From: Metaruminococcus_A sp003150405
Lineage (GTDB): Bacteria; Bacillota; Clostridia; Oscillospirales; Ruminococcaceae
DNA: 64,000 bases
Direction of reading: 5' to 3'
Assembly (NCBI GenBank): GCA_902489745.1
Contig: CABUBB010000004.1
Location: 62,001-126,000, forward strand
Within the stretch, counting starts at the first letter, position 1, and each line of letters starts with the position of its first letter. A model generated the notes under the pieces. It was not told the DNA's origin. It ran no database searches and was given only the letters and a program-made list of their open reading frames with translations. Position numbers and translations under genes: made by a program. Shown piece by piece: positions 9,031-17,662 of this stretch.

Positions 9031-9059
9031 ATTATACATTACCCGGCGGTGATTGACAA
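9031..9059 (-). promoter_or_regulatory. Promoter of the LysR gene
   Basis: TTGTCA, 17-bp spacer, TATAAT on the minus strand, about 45 nt from the LysR start. It sits in the LysR/dehydrogenase intergenic region, where autoregulation would be expected. Confidence 0.6.
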
Positions 9060-9190
9060 TGATAAAATATTAACAAGCAAAGGTTTTTAAACTTTTTTCA
9101 AACGGACATGCCCCAATCTGTGTAACCGTTTCTCATGTTGGAAACCTTTTAAAACACTAATTCCCAAATCATTCATGAGGAGGATATTGT

Positions 9191-10354
9191 ATGGCACGTT
9201 TTACATTACCGAGAGATATTTATTACGGCAAAGGCTCGCTGGAAGAGCTGAAAACCCTGAAGGGCAAAAAAGCCATTATTGTTGTTGGCGGCGGCTCAAT
9301 GAAAAAATTCGGATTCTTGGACAAGGTTGAGAACTACCTGCATGAAGCCGGTATTGAGACCAAGCTGTTTGAAGGCGTTGAGCCGGATCCATCGGTTGAA
9401 ACGGTTATGAAGGGCGCTGCGGCAATGCGCGAATTTGAGCCGGACTGGATTGTATCCATCGGCGGCGGTTCCCCGATTGACGCTGCAAAGGCAATGTGGG
9501 CGTTTTACGAATACCCGGAGACCACCTTTGAGGATCTCATCACTCCGTTTAATTTCCCAACCCTGCGTACCAAAGCGAAATTCCTTGCAATTCCGTCTAC
9601 TTCCGGTACCGCGACCGAAGTGACCGCTTTCTCGGTTATCACCGACTATGCAAAGGGAATTAAATACCCGCTGGCCGATTTCAACATCACCCCGGATGTT
9701 GCTATAGTTGATCCGGAGCTTGCTGAAACCATGCCTGCGAAGCTTACCGCCCACACTGGTATGGACGCACTGACCCATGCCATTGAGGCTTATGTTTCCA
9801 CATTGCATTCGCCGTTTACCGATCCGCTTGCTCTGCAGGCCATTAAGATGGTTATGCAGTACCTGCCGGATTCCTACAACGGCTGCACCACTTCCCGCGA
9901 ACAGATGCATTACGCACAGTGCCTCGCCGGTATGGCATTCTCCAATGCGTTGCTGGGCATTGTCCACTCAATGGCGCACAAAACCGGCGCTGCTTTTAGC
10001 ACTGGCCACATTCCGCACGGCTGTGCAAATGCCATTTACCTGCCGTATGTCATCAAATACAACGCTAAGGTGATGGACGCTGCAAAACGTTATGAGGACA
10101 TTGCAAACGCTCTTGGCCTTGACGGGATTGACGCACTCTGCCGCAAGATTGACGACTTCAACAAGAGAATGGGCATTCCAAAGACCTTGAAGGAGTTCGG
10201 CATTGACGAAGCGGAATTCAAAGAAAAGCTCTCTGAGATTTCCAAAAATGCCATTGGTGACGCCTGCACTGGTTCCAGTCCGCGTCAGCCGTCTCAGGAA
10301 GAAATGGAGAAACTGTTCACCGCCATTTACTATGGCACCGAAGTTGATTTCTAA
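9191..10354 (+). CDS. Iron-containing alcohol dehydrogenase
   Basis: A 387-residue group III dehydrogenase. The N-terminal NAD-binding half has VVGGGSM and the family motif GGGSPIDAAKAMW; the metal-binding half has TGMDALTHAIEAY and GIVHSMAHKTG...GHIPHG, which together supply the Asp and His ligands of the active-site metal. Family members interconvert aldehydes and alcohols (butanol, 1,3-propanediol or lactaldehyde reductases) with NAD(P)H. The AGGAGGA site precedes the ATG by about 7 nt. It is a single-gene unit, divergent from a LysR regulator that probably controls it, and ends in a very strong terminator. A fermentative aldehyde reductase is likely; a lactaldehyde role for the rhamnose operon at 51 kb is possible but unsupported by position. 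Confidence 0.92.
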   Translation: MARFTLPRDIYYGKGSLEELKTLKGKKAIIVVGGGSMKKFGFLDKVENYLHEAGIETKLFEGVEPDPSVETVMKGAAAMREFEPDWIVSIGGGSPIDAAKAMWAFYEYPETTFEDLITPFNFPTLRTKAKFLAIPSTSGTATEVTAFSVITDYAKGIKYPLADFNITPDVAIVDPELAETMPAKLTAHTGMDALTHAIEAYVSTLHSPFTDPLALQAIKMVMQYLPDSYNGCTTSREQMHYAQCLAGMAFSNALLGIVHSMAHKTGAAFSTGHIPHGCANAIYLPYVIKYNAKVMDAAKRYEDIANALGLDGIDALCRKIDDFNKRMGIPKTLKEFGIDEAEFKEKLSEISKNAIGDACTGSSPRQPSQEEMEKLFTAIYYGTEVDF

Positions 10355-10386
10355 TCTCAGTCAATAGATTCGTTCCCCAACGAAGA

Positions 10387-10430
10387 GCCGCCCGGCTTTG
10401 GAAGTTCCAAAGCCGGGCGGCTTCTTTTTT
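10387..10430 (+). terminator. Terminator of the alcohol dehydrogenase gene
   Basis: A near-perfect inverted repeat (17-base arms at 10387-10403 and 10405-10421, GC-rich) followed by CTTCTTTTTT. Confidence 0.93.
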
Positions 10431-10433
10431 GCT

Positions 10434-10700
10434 TTAACCGGGCAGGCTACCTTCTGTAAGGCAGCAAACATATTGCTGCATCTATTCGCGGGACTGAATT
10501 TGGTGGGTGTAGTCGATAACCTGCTGCTGTTGCTGCCGCGGAGAAAGCACCGCAAAACGGTTTATCTCCTGAATGCACTGTGTCAGCGCCATTCCCAGAC
10601 CGAGCGGTTCACCGTCCTTTCCAACGGGAATCGCCGTCAATATCACTGCAGGATTTGTAAGTTTTTCGTGAACAACAAACAGCAGCGCCCGAAATCCCGG
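10434..10700 (-). pseudogene. Decayed small conserved protein gene
   Basis: In one minus-strand frame this reads as a protein of about 85 residues (GKDGEPLGLGMALTQ..., FAVLSPRQQQQVIDYTHQIQSRE, then MQQYVCCLTEG), with an amber stop at 10482-10484 between SRE and MQQYV. There is no credible start codon, because an in-frame stop at 10701-10703 is followed by no ATG before the conserved part. The pattern GMAL...F..LS..QQ..VI..TH.I.SR.EM..YV recalls a family of short cytosolic proteins common in Clostridia; that is recalled, not checked. The missing start and internal stop suggest a relic. Confidence 0.4.
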
Positions 10701-10818
10701 CTATAAAAATTTGCTTGCCATACCAGACAAAAAGCCGGTACCTCTCAAAACAGCGCTGCTTAAGATCAATGGTTTCAGGTGTGGGGACACACCTTCCTTC
10801 CTAAAAATTCACCAACGT

Positions 10819-11076
10819 CTAAATTTCGGTTCCCTGGATTTTGTAAATATGATACTGCTCCTCCAGCCAGGCAATACAGGCATCCAAGCCCTGTTGGTTT
10901 AACTCAAAGGTATTGCGTGCCAAAATGTCGCTTTTCTGGTAGCAGAGCATACCGTACCAAGTAGCGACCTCAAGGATATCCTCCACCGGGGCAATGCGGA
11001 AATTAAACTGCTCCTTGCTGCCGGTAAAGACATTTTTGCTGACAAAATAATTGATGCCGACAATATCGAAAATCAT
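10819..11076 (-). CDS. Small conserved hypothetical protein
   Basis: An 85-residue protein (MIFDIVGINYFVSKNVFTGS...) with no signal peptide or membrane segment. The start at 11076 is chosen because GGAGG lies five bases upstream; a longer in-frame version adds 21 residues without a ribosome-binding site. The text is acidic and aromatic in its second half (EVATWYGMLCYQ, LEEQYHIYKI). I do not recognise the family. It stands alone. Confidence 0.65.
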   Translation of the reverse strand: MIFDIVGINYFVSKNVFTGSKEQFNFRIAPVEDILEVATWYGMLCYQKSDILARNTFELNQQGLDACIAWLEEQYHIYKIQGTEI

Positions 11077-11297
11077 GCTGCCTCCTAAACGCGGAAATGC
11101 CCGCTCCATACTCGGTGTTTCAGTGACTGGACGGAACAAAGAGAAAGCCGCCGTATGTAATCCGTTGTTTTTATTATACGATGAATTGAAAAAAATGAAA
11201 AGGGTATTTGTGAAAGGTATAGTCCGGTTTGCCGCAATGTTTTCTATTTTTGAGAATTCCGTTTTGCAGGCTCATTGCCTTCTAAAAAGGCTGTCAG

Positions 11298-11339
11298 ACA
11301 AAAAAGCGTCCGGTTCCCTCTTTAAAACTGGGAACCGGG
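11298..11339 (-). terminator. Terminator of the oxidoreductase / tocopherol-cyclase-like pair
   Basis: CCGGTTCCC (11310-11318) pairs with GGGAACCGG (11330-11338); in the minus sense the hairpin is followed by GCTTTTTTG. It lies about 65 nt past the stop at 11402. Confidence 0.82.
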
Positions 11340-11401
11340 CTGCAAATAGCCTTTCTACGTGCAAAATTTCAAACCCAAAAGGCAGGTATGTCAAGCCTTT
11401 G

Positions 11402-12286
11402 TCAGGAATACCAGGCATTTTCAAAGCTTGCCTGTTCAGATACTGCATTGAGCAGGGTTTTGCCGTTCTGAACCAAACGGTACTGCACCTTGCAGGAGGG
11501 GCTTTCATGGATGATACGGGTCATGCTGCCGGAGCGCGGCGCATGCAGCGGATGCGGCGAGGCTTCCAGCAGACGGACCGCAAGAACGCTGCTTCCCTGC
11601 TGAAGGATGACAGCGCCGCCATGCAGCGAGAGAATCCGTGCACCGTAATAGGTTGCAAACCGGTGCTCCTTTCCATCTAGATAGACCGAGGCAATACAAC
11701 CGTTAAAACGGACGCCGCAGTATGGGATATCCGCGACCGACAGCAGAACGGAATCCACACCGATGTTGGCCTGGGTCCAGAGGTAACGGTTGGGGAAGGA
11801 ACGCCCGCGGTCTCCCTCCATATAGCCCACACCGTTCCGAAAGCAGTAGCTTTTTCCATTTACCGAAACATGCCCGTCCACCCGGTGGCAAAAGCTGAAA
11901 ACGCTGTGGCGGCATTCCAGAAACGGAACAAATCGGAATGGACCCATGATATCCGAAGCCGGGCGGGCCATAGGGCCATAGCGCAGCACTCCCCTGATAC
12001 TGAGCTCCCCGGTTTGACAGGAAAGGCGACAGCCGTGCTCGGAAAAAAGGTTGTTGCCAAGCCGAAACACGGTCGGATGCTCCTGTACCGAGCACTGCCA
12101 GATGGGAAACTGAGCGGTATAACTGCCCTCGTTGGTAATGACTTGAAGCGAAGCCGAACGCCGACCCCGCTGGTCGGTATGAACAGCCGGGATGAGGGCA
12201 AGGGTATCCCGGCTGTTTTGGTGCTTGAGGTACCAGCCCTCAAAATAGGGAGCATACGGGCTGCCGTAAAAGCGTGTTTCAGTCAT
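11402..12286 (-). CDS. Tocopherol cyclase-like protein
   Basis: A 294-residue protein beginning RFYGSPYAPYFEGWYLKHQ, followed by TLALIPAVHTD and SLQVITNEG. The YFEGWY[FL]K opening and the later GYMEGDRGRSFPNRYLWTQ stretch are features of the tocopherol cyclase family. In plants the enzyme closes the chromanol ring of vitamin E; bacterial homologues in anaerobes have no proven reaction. There is no signal peptide. Its ATG overlaps the end of the upstream Rieske/FAD oxidoreductase gene by 8 nt (ATGACTGA), so translation is probably coupled and the two may work together. A strong terminator follows. Confidence 0.82.
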   Translation of the reverse strand: MTETRFYGSPYAPYFEGWYLKHQNSRDTLALIPAVHTDQRGRRSASLQVITNEGSYTAQFPIWQCSVQEHPTVFRLGNNLFSEHGCRLSCQTGELSIRGVLRYGPMARPASDIMGPFRFVPFLECRHSVFSFCHRVDGHVSVNGKSYCFRNGVGYMEGDRGRSFPNRYLWTQANIGVDSVLLSVADIPYCGVRFNGCIASVYLDGKEHRFATYYGARILSLHGGAVILQQGSSVLAVRLLEASPHPLHAPRSGSMTRIIHESPSCKVQYRLVQNGKTLLNAVSEQASFENAWYS

Positions 12287-13727
12287 GGCTCAGATCCTCC
12301 TGTGCAGGGTTGTCAATGAGATTGCCTCTGTAATCAAAACGGGAGCCGTGGCAGGGGCAATCCCAGCTTTTTTCATCCGGGTTCCATTCTAGCTGGCAGC
12401 CGAGATGCGGGCAGCGGATGGAAACGACGTAGGTTTGACCGGTATCATCGCGGTAGACGCCGACCTTTTCACCGTCCCGTTCCACAACACCGCCATGTCC
12501 CAGCGGAAGCGCTTCTACATCAGCACGCGCTGGGGCAAAAATGCGGCGGGAAAGGTCGCGCACCGCGTGAAGGCCGTCCTCCAGCATTGATTTTGCCGAA
12601 GCGCCCGGTGTAAACCGCTGAGGAGAAAATGCTTTCTGCCAGGGATTTTCCCGCCCGGTGATGAGGTCAGAAAGCAGCATAGCGGAGAGCATTGAACTGG
12701 TCATCCCCCATTTCTGAAAACCGGTGGCGACATACCAGTGCGGCGTGCTCTCGGAAAATTGCCCAATATAGGGAACACCGTCCAAAGTCATACAATCCTG
12801 TGCTGACCAGCAGGCAATCTCCGTAGAGCCCGGCCAAAACTCCTGCGCCTTTTCGCGAAGCAGCCGGTATTTCCCTCCGTTCCGGTTTTCACCCGTTCGG
12901 TGGTTTCCGCCGCCGAGCAGGAGCAGCTCTCCGGCGCTGCGGAGCGACCATCCGTTGTTTTTGTCAATGCCAAGATACATCCCTTCCAGCCGCATGGCGT
13001 TTTGGAGCGCCAACACATAGCTGCGTTCCTGGTGCATCCGCATAAAATAATAACCGGGGACATTAAGAAACGGATAGTGGGTGGCAAAGATGATGTGTTT
13101 TGCGGTGACAATGCCATTTGGTGTCAAAATGCGATTTTCCTCGACCGCCGTCACATTGGTGTGCTCATAAACCAGTAGTTCCCGTGCCAGTGCAAACAAA
13201 AATTGCAGCGGGTGAAACTGCGCCTGACCTTCAAAGCAGACGGCGCCCTTAACCGGAAAAGGGAGCTCGGTATCGGTGGTAAACATCGCCTCTATGCCAA
13301 GACGGCTGGCCGCCTCGGCTTCCCGCATCAGGGATTCCGTCTCCTCCAGAGAATAGAGGAAGGCTGGTTTCTGTTCAAAGCAGCAATGGATGCTGCGTTC
13401 CCGTATAATACGTTTGTATTCCCAAACAGCACGCTGATTTGCCTCCGCATAAGCGCGGGCCATATCCTTTCCAAGTGTTTCCAGCAGCTTATGGTAAATC
13501 AACCCATGCTGTGAAGTAATTTTTGCCGTTGTATTCCCAGTCTGGCCGCTGCCAACTGTACCAGCTTCCAGCACCGCAACCTCCAACCCACGCTGTTTTA
13601 AAAAATAAGCGATTAGAATTCCGGCCATGCCGCCTCCGATGACGGCAGCGTCAATGGTCAAATCTCCACGTAAAGCCGCATGCGGTTTCGATTCTGCCGT
13701 GCGGTTCCAAATGGATTGCATCTGCAT
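12279..13727 (-). CDS. FAD-dependent oxidoreductase with C-terminal Rieske [2Fe-2S] domain
   Basis: A 482-residue fusion. Residues about 25-60 form the FAD-binding site (AAVIGGGMAGILIAYFLKQRG), followed by a DadA/glycine-oxidase-like (DAO) domain to about residue 380. The last 80 residues are a Rieske domain with both cluster motifs, CPHLGC and CPCHGSRF, giving two Cys and two His ligands. The same architecture occurs in Bacillus subtilis YhfW. Members are thought to oxidise an amine or similar substrate and pass electrons through the cluster; no substrate is established. A GTG one codon earlier touches the AAGGAG site, so the ATG at 13727 is preferred; another ATG at 13721 is possible. It is translationally coupled to the tocopherol-cyclase-like gene. 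Confidence 0.9.
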   Translation of the reverse strand: MQMQSIWNRTAESKPHAALRGDLTIDAAVIGGGMAGILIAYFLKQRGLEVAVLEAGTVGSGQTGNTTAKITSQHGLIYHKLLETLGKDMARAYAEANQRAVWEYKRIIRERSIHCCFEQKPAFLYSLEETESLMREAEAASRLGIEAMFTTDTELPFPVKGAVCFEGQAQFHPLQFLFALARELLVYEHTNVTAVEENRILTPNGIVTAKHIIFATHYPFLNVPGYYFMRMHQERSYVLALQNAMRLEGMYLGIDKNNGWSLRSAGELLLLGGGNHRTGENRNGGKYRLLREKAQEFWPGSTEIACWSAQDCMTLDGVPYIGQFSESTPHWYVATGFQKWGMTSSMLSAMLLSDLITGRENPWQKAFSPQRFTPGASAKSMLEDGLHAVRDLSRRIFAPARADVEALPLGHGGVVERDGEKVGVYRDDTGQTYVVSIRCPHLGCQLEWNPDEKSWDCPCHGSRFDYRGNLIDNPAQEDLSHD

Positions 13728-13739
13728 CACACTCCTTGT

Positions 13740-14070
13740 TCATAGGATTCACCGAAACCGAACAAATAAACAAGGCAGATGGATTCTTGTTCCAGTTTCC
13801 AAAAGGCAGGAGGAGAATGTTGAGTATCCGCAAAAAGCTACAGCACGCATTTTCAGGCAACCAAAACAAAAATCCGTAAGAACAAAATGTTCGTGCAGAT
13901 TTTAATTGAAAATGGATCTGGGATTTGCAGAGTTTATCACCAACTTTAGAAGTGTGAAAAATAACCGTAATCCAAATTTAGAGGTTGCTTTTCTGATCAA
14001 GATAGTAGTTTACCGTTTTTGTCCTCTATGTTTTTCTCGTTGCTTTTTATTTGATTACGCACGACAGTAA
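13740..14070 (+). other. Gap with no gene seen
   Basis: About 330 bp between the oxidoreductase start and the first mobile-element fragment. It becomes AT-rich from 13870. I see no convincing gene, promoter or RNA; it may contain the left edge of the decayed element. Confidence 0.5.
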
Positions 14071-14271
14071 CCGAATCAACGGTTGCCGGTCTATGTTAAT
14101 ATGATGATGGATGAATACTGCAACATTGACCTTCTCGACAGCAAGAAAATTTGGTCGGTTGCATGTTTCCGCAACATCAACATACAGGCAGCGACCCAGG
14201 GGATCATCCAGCTATCCATGCGTTACCCCCATAATGAATGGCCGGAGATTCTCAGTGACGCAGACAATTAA
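14071..14271 (+). pseudogene. Fragment of VirD4/TraG conjugative coupling protein
   Basis: The frame reads RLPVYVNMMMDEYCNID, then a stretch matching the Walker B region of VirD4/TraG coupling ATPases (typically PV.VNFMMDEFANIG), followed by RNINIQAATQGIIQLS, the usual position of the SI.LQ...QL motif. It is bounded upstream by a stop (TAA at 14068-14070) and ends at 14271, so only about 66 codons of a roughly 600-codon gene survive. In intact elements this ATPase brings DNA to the type IV secretion channel. It is clear evidence of a former integrative conjugative element. Confidence 0.75.
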
Positions 14272-14719
14272 AACTGAGAAAAATCAGCGTCAGAATAATG
14301 AGGTTGATATAGATGAGATTGAAAACAGTCGGTCAGTCTGTCAGACAGGCAATCAACGGCTCAATCGTATTTTGAGCCGTTGTGAACTTGAAATTTTCGA
14401 TGAACCCGTACAAGCAGTGTTACGGGATATCATCGAACGATTGTATTATTCCAAACAGGTGACGGTGAGCGGAGCGACTTTTCCACAAGCAGAAATTCGG
14501 AATTACCTAGATTGCCTTAACGTCGAGACGCTGACCCGGGCCTATAATATTATCCGCAATAACACCACACCGGTTAAAAATGTTACAGCATATCTCATGC
14601 CGGTGGTTTTTAATTCCATTGTAGAACAGTATTCTGAGCTGTTTGTCCGCCTGCCACCGGAATACCTGAAAGGAAGTGACTGGATTGATTCTAAACAAGG
14701 ATCAGAAGATGGTACTTGA
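14254..14719 (+). pseudogene. C-terminal remnant of an element replication initiator (DUF6017-like)
   Basis: In a second frame, joined to the end of the VirD4 fragment, comes about 150 residues: KTEKNQRQNNEVDIDEIEN, then LEIFDEPVQAVLRDIIERLY, VTVSGATFPQAEI, NVETLTRAYNIIRNNTTPV and NVTAYLMPVVFNS. This order (a hydrophobic helix, an alternative-base segment, then 'NTT.V.N...YL...LFN') resembles the C-terminal DUF6017 region of RepA-N type initiators in Tn1549-like elements. The N-terminal DNA-binding part is missing. The direct junction with VirD4 points to an internal deletion. Assignment is from memory of the family pattern. Confidence 0.6.
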
Positions 14720-15060
14720 TTTGCTCCACACCTACGGCGGCCTGCGCATTGACCAGGTGGAGCGGCTGTTAAAGCTGCAGCCGGATTACCATACCAAATC
14801 CTTTGAACGTGTTGTTGCCATACTTAAAGGCAGCGGACGAATTTCTGAAACGCCTGGTATCCTGACAGCTACGGACAGCGGCTGTACCGTTGCACCGCGT
14901 GCTTGCACTTTCGGCTGGAGAGGTACAGACCTACCAACGCAGGCGTTCCCCTTTCGTTCTGACCTTTTTCAAACAGCGAAAGGACAAGCTGTTTTGGGCA
15001 CTATATTCAAGGCGCTGTTAGCTTGCATTTGTGTGGTCGGTATTCACAAAATACCACGTT
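14709..15060 (+). pseudogene. Frameshifted DUF5697-like element gene
   Basis: From the ATG at 14709 the protein reads MVLDLLHTYGGLRIDQVERL and continues to about 14870. Recognisable coding then moves to another frame (EVQTYQRRRSPFVLTFFKQ, near 14925-14985). This resembles the small DUF5697 proteins found beside the replication genes of clostridial conjugative elements. At least one frameshift separates the halves, so no full product is made. Confidence 0.5.
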
Positions 15061-15102
15061 GATATTTGTTGGATATATTATACAAATACACCTGCTATAT
15101 CG

Positions 15103-15131
15103 TTGATAAAATTATTTATTTATAGTATAAT
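15103..15131 (+). promoter_or_regulatory. Promoter of the exported-protein pair
   Basis: TTGATA, 17-bp spacer, perfect TATAAT. The start of transcription would be near 15138, about 100 nt before the ATG at 15238. It is a strong, intact promoter lying inside the decayed element. Confidence 0.75.
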
Positions 15132-15237
15132 TTGATTAACAAATATTGGAAGGAGATGCCCGTGCAGCATTGAATATCGCCTCAATACCCTTTCCCCAGT
15201 GCATTGACCCAAATGTGAAAACAAAGGAGAGGTAAAC

Positions 15238-16335
15238 ATGAAAAAGCGGTTTCGTAGAATCACATCAGCACTCTTGTCAGCGGCCTTGATGTTCGGCTGC
15301 GTTGGTTTTTCAGCTTCGGCAGAGCAATCCAATTTGTCGCCGGATGAGCAGTACATTGCTTTGATGGAGGTCATTGACTGGGGAGAGTTTGACAACCATG
15401 TTGATAAAGTCAATGCTTCACAGATACCGGACTACTTGCTCAACCAGATGACAACGGAACAGCTTGTCAATGCGGTTTTACACTACCCATACCTGATTGA
15501 TATGCTCGCTTACAACACCTATGAAGGTGGTTTCCAAGCTGTCCTGGAAGACTTTAACGGTTTACAGGAGCTGGTGAAACGTGAGGGCGCTGCAAAGCTG
15601 CTATCGAAACACATGGAAACGGCGCCGGTAATTCTTAACACCAGGTCGGTAAATAACGATGTCTTATATGATTCAATTATGCAGTCAATGTTCCTCGATG
15701 TAATGTTAGCACAGCCTGAATTTGTAAATCAGTTATCTGAGCAGGAGTTTGAAGAAATATTGGCTGCGGTAGATGAAAAAATTGAATTGCAAGGGACACT
15801 CCCGGAAACGTATAGTGGCTCTACAAGGCTCTTTTATAAGGCTATGGGAGAACAAATTGATACCTACACGGTCAACAAGACAATTAAAACGCCCGGCGGT
15901 AAAGATGTTACGGTTAGGAAATGGACATCTTCTGATAAGGACTGGTCAGCACAGGAAATAGCAGCGAATGGTTCTTATTATCATTCACGTTATCCCAATG
16001 CTGTATTTTTGCAAAATTCTACCAGACGGTATAATTGCCACAGCTATGCGTGGTACAGCCAGACACATAATAACAATAACTATTGGATACCAAACGCTGT
16101 CCCTTATATGACGGATGGAGCCTGCCGGCAAGTCGTAAGCCCTTCAATCGGCGTCCGGGTATATTATGACGATGGGTCTTACGACAAGCTAGAGGACCAT
16201 TCCGCATATGTAGTCCGTGTTTCAAGTGGCGTTGTCACAGTGGTATCAAAATGGGGCCCAATGGTGCTGGCTGAACATACGATAGCTGACTGCCCTTACT
16301 ATAATGGGAGAACTTTAAGATACTATAAATATTAG
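15238..16335 (+). CDS. Secreted protein with a C-terminal CHSYAW cysteine/histidine domain
   Basis: A 365-residue precursor with a classical signal peptide (KKRFRR, hydrophobic core, cleavage after FSASA near residue 28). Residues 30-220 are acidic and helical with no family I know. The last 100 residues hold YNCHSYAW (Cys267), EDHSAYV (His321) and SKWG, the spacing expected of a papain/CHAP-like fold in which Cys and His would be the catalytic pair; small DUF7689-type proteins carry the same CHSYAW motif. Activity (peptidase, amidase or transferase) is inferred, not known. It has its own strong promoter and AGGAGAGG site, and is followed 28 nt later by a membrane-anchored protein, so the pair probably acts at the cell surface. 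Confidence 0.75.
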   Translation: MKKRFRRITSALLSAALMFGCVGFSASAEQSNLSPDEQYIALMEVIDWGEFDNHVDKVNASQIPDYLLNQMTTEQLVNAVLHYPYLIDMLAYNTYEGGFQAVLEDFNGLQELVKREGAAKLLSKHMETAPVILNTRSVNNDVLYDSIMQSMFLDVMLAQPEFVNQLSEQEFEEILAAVDEKIELQGTLPETYSGSTRLFYKAMGEQIDTYTVNKTIKTPGGKDVTVRKWTSSDKDWSAQEIAANGSYYHSRYPNAVFLQNSTRRYNCHSYAWYSQTHNNNNYWIPNAVPYMTDGACRQVVSPSIGVRVYYDDGSYDKLEDHSAYVVRVSSGVVTVVSKWGPMVLAEHTIADCPYYNGRTLRYYKY

Positions 16336-16363
16336 ATGTTTGGCTGCATCTGGAGGCACAACC

Positions 16364-17092
16364 TTGAAGGTAAAAAAAATAATTGTTTTTTCTGTGCTCT
16401 TCGTTACCTTGATAGGGCTCATAATCGCAATCCCATATTCTTTCCAAACGATAAAATCTGAACCATCATGGCCTGCACCCGAAATATCGAGTGGAAAAGC
16501 AGTACCGTTACCCTTATTAGTAAAAGATTATGAAAGCCGTATGGATCCCGCGCTACCAAAGATTACGGTAACCGCCCGCTATTTTGGTGAGAATTGTGCG
16601 GTGGATTATCCATTGCCCTACGACGGAATTGTTCGCACGAATAGTATAGAGACCGAAGCGGATAAAAACTATACATGGTTTAAAAATCTATACAACAATT
16701 TTTGGTCATTGCCGAGCTTGATAGATGAAGTCGATTCTAACCGCTATACCCCATCCCGCTTCACGATTAAGTTTAGTAAACGACCGGATAGTTCCGTTAC
16801 CATTATTGACTACCCGGTTTCCGGGCGTGGAGTTGCAGCCCCGTTGGACGGCACCTCAGAGAAGGGGATGTCCTACCTTGGAAATCATACTTATACCTTT
16901 GAAATGGACAGCAATACGTTATCTTTTGATTTATGGGATAATGATGACTACAATTTATCAAGCGCACCGCCATATTTGCGTGGCTTTCAAATCAAGTGCC
17001 AATTTGACGGGGTTCCCGTTGAATACTACCTCCTGTTCCGAACCAATTACAACGGGACCAGTGTTCCAGAGGATTTAGCTCTGGATCTATAG
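16364..17092 (+). CDS. Membrane-anchored exported protein, member 1 of a four-copy paralogous family
   Basis: A 242-residue protein with an N-terminal membrane segment (residues 4-23) and an extracellular domain. It shares with the proteins at 44010, 44799 and 45633 the ordered motifs PKITVTAR, LPYDG, the WF...NN..SLP block, SFDLW and LRG..I.C.FDG.PVEYY. The TTG at 16364 is chosen because GGAGG lies seven bases upstream. It is cotranscribed with the preceding CHSYAW protein. Unlike the tandem copies it lacks the C-terminal HLTPLE motif. Function is unknown. It is the only member inside the mobile-element scar. Confidence 0.75.
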   Translation: MKVKKIIVFSVLFVTLIGLIIAIPYSFQTIKSEPSWPAPEISSGKAVPLPLLVKDYESRMDPALPKITVTARYFGENCAVDYPLPYDGIVRTNSIETEADKNYTWFKNLYNNFWSLPSLIDEVDSNRYTPSRFTIKFSKRPDSSVTIIDYPVSGRGVAAPLDGTSEKGMSYLGNHTYTFEMDSNTLSFDLWDNDDYNLSSAPPYLRGFQIKCQFDGVPVEYYLLFRTNYNGTSVPEDLALDL

Positions 17093-17587
17093 TTTTGTTA
17101 AACCATCTCTATTAAGTTCATACTCTTTCCATAATTTCAATTTCTGTTTTTCGTACTTGAGAGCAATATTGGTATGTTCAATGAGATAATCCCTAAAATA
17201 CAACTCATCATTATCGCCAATATATCTTAAGTGTAAGTGAAATACCTTCTCGGCAAACCCTTTTTCTGTATATCCCTTGTTAAAAGAAATTCTATCAGAA
17301 GTTTCGGAGATACAAATATAATTGCTTTTCACAAACAATTCTTTATAGTCGGATAACCTATTATCTTTTGAAAATTCCACAAGAATACCAACAATTGGTT
17401 TTGCATAAATAGAAGGAATCGCTGTACTTCCTATATGATTTATTCTCTCCATTTTAGGAATTCTGTTTTTCAAAAATATTTCTTAATCAGTGTACCACTC
17501 TTTCCAATAAGACTGATATTCTGTCAAATAAATAGGAAATAGCTTCCATAATTCTTCTAAACTCATTTCAGATAAATTCTTCTCCAT
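17087..17587 (-). pseudogene. GrpB (UPF0157) family gene interrupted by a stop codon
   Basis: Reading from the ATG at 17587 (GGGGAG upstream) gives MEKNLSEMSLEELWKLFPIY... for 34 codons, then TAA at 17483-17485, then in the same frame EIFLKNRIPKMERINHIGSTA and the rest of a normal GrpB protein to 17087, including FHLHLRY and FRDYLIEH. GrpB relatives are about 170 residues, matching the combined length, and are related to nucleotidyltransferases. A single nonsense change therefore splits an otherwise intact gene. The downstream 128 codons could be reinitiated at a TTG, but there is no ribosome-binding site. Confidence 0.8.
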
Positions 17588-17662
17588 TTTTCTCCCCGCT
17601 AAATTTCATTTGGATATAAAATATTATAGCAATCCATCTGCGGTTCTAAAGGTGTGTATCCC

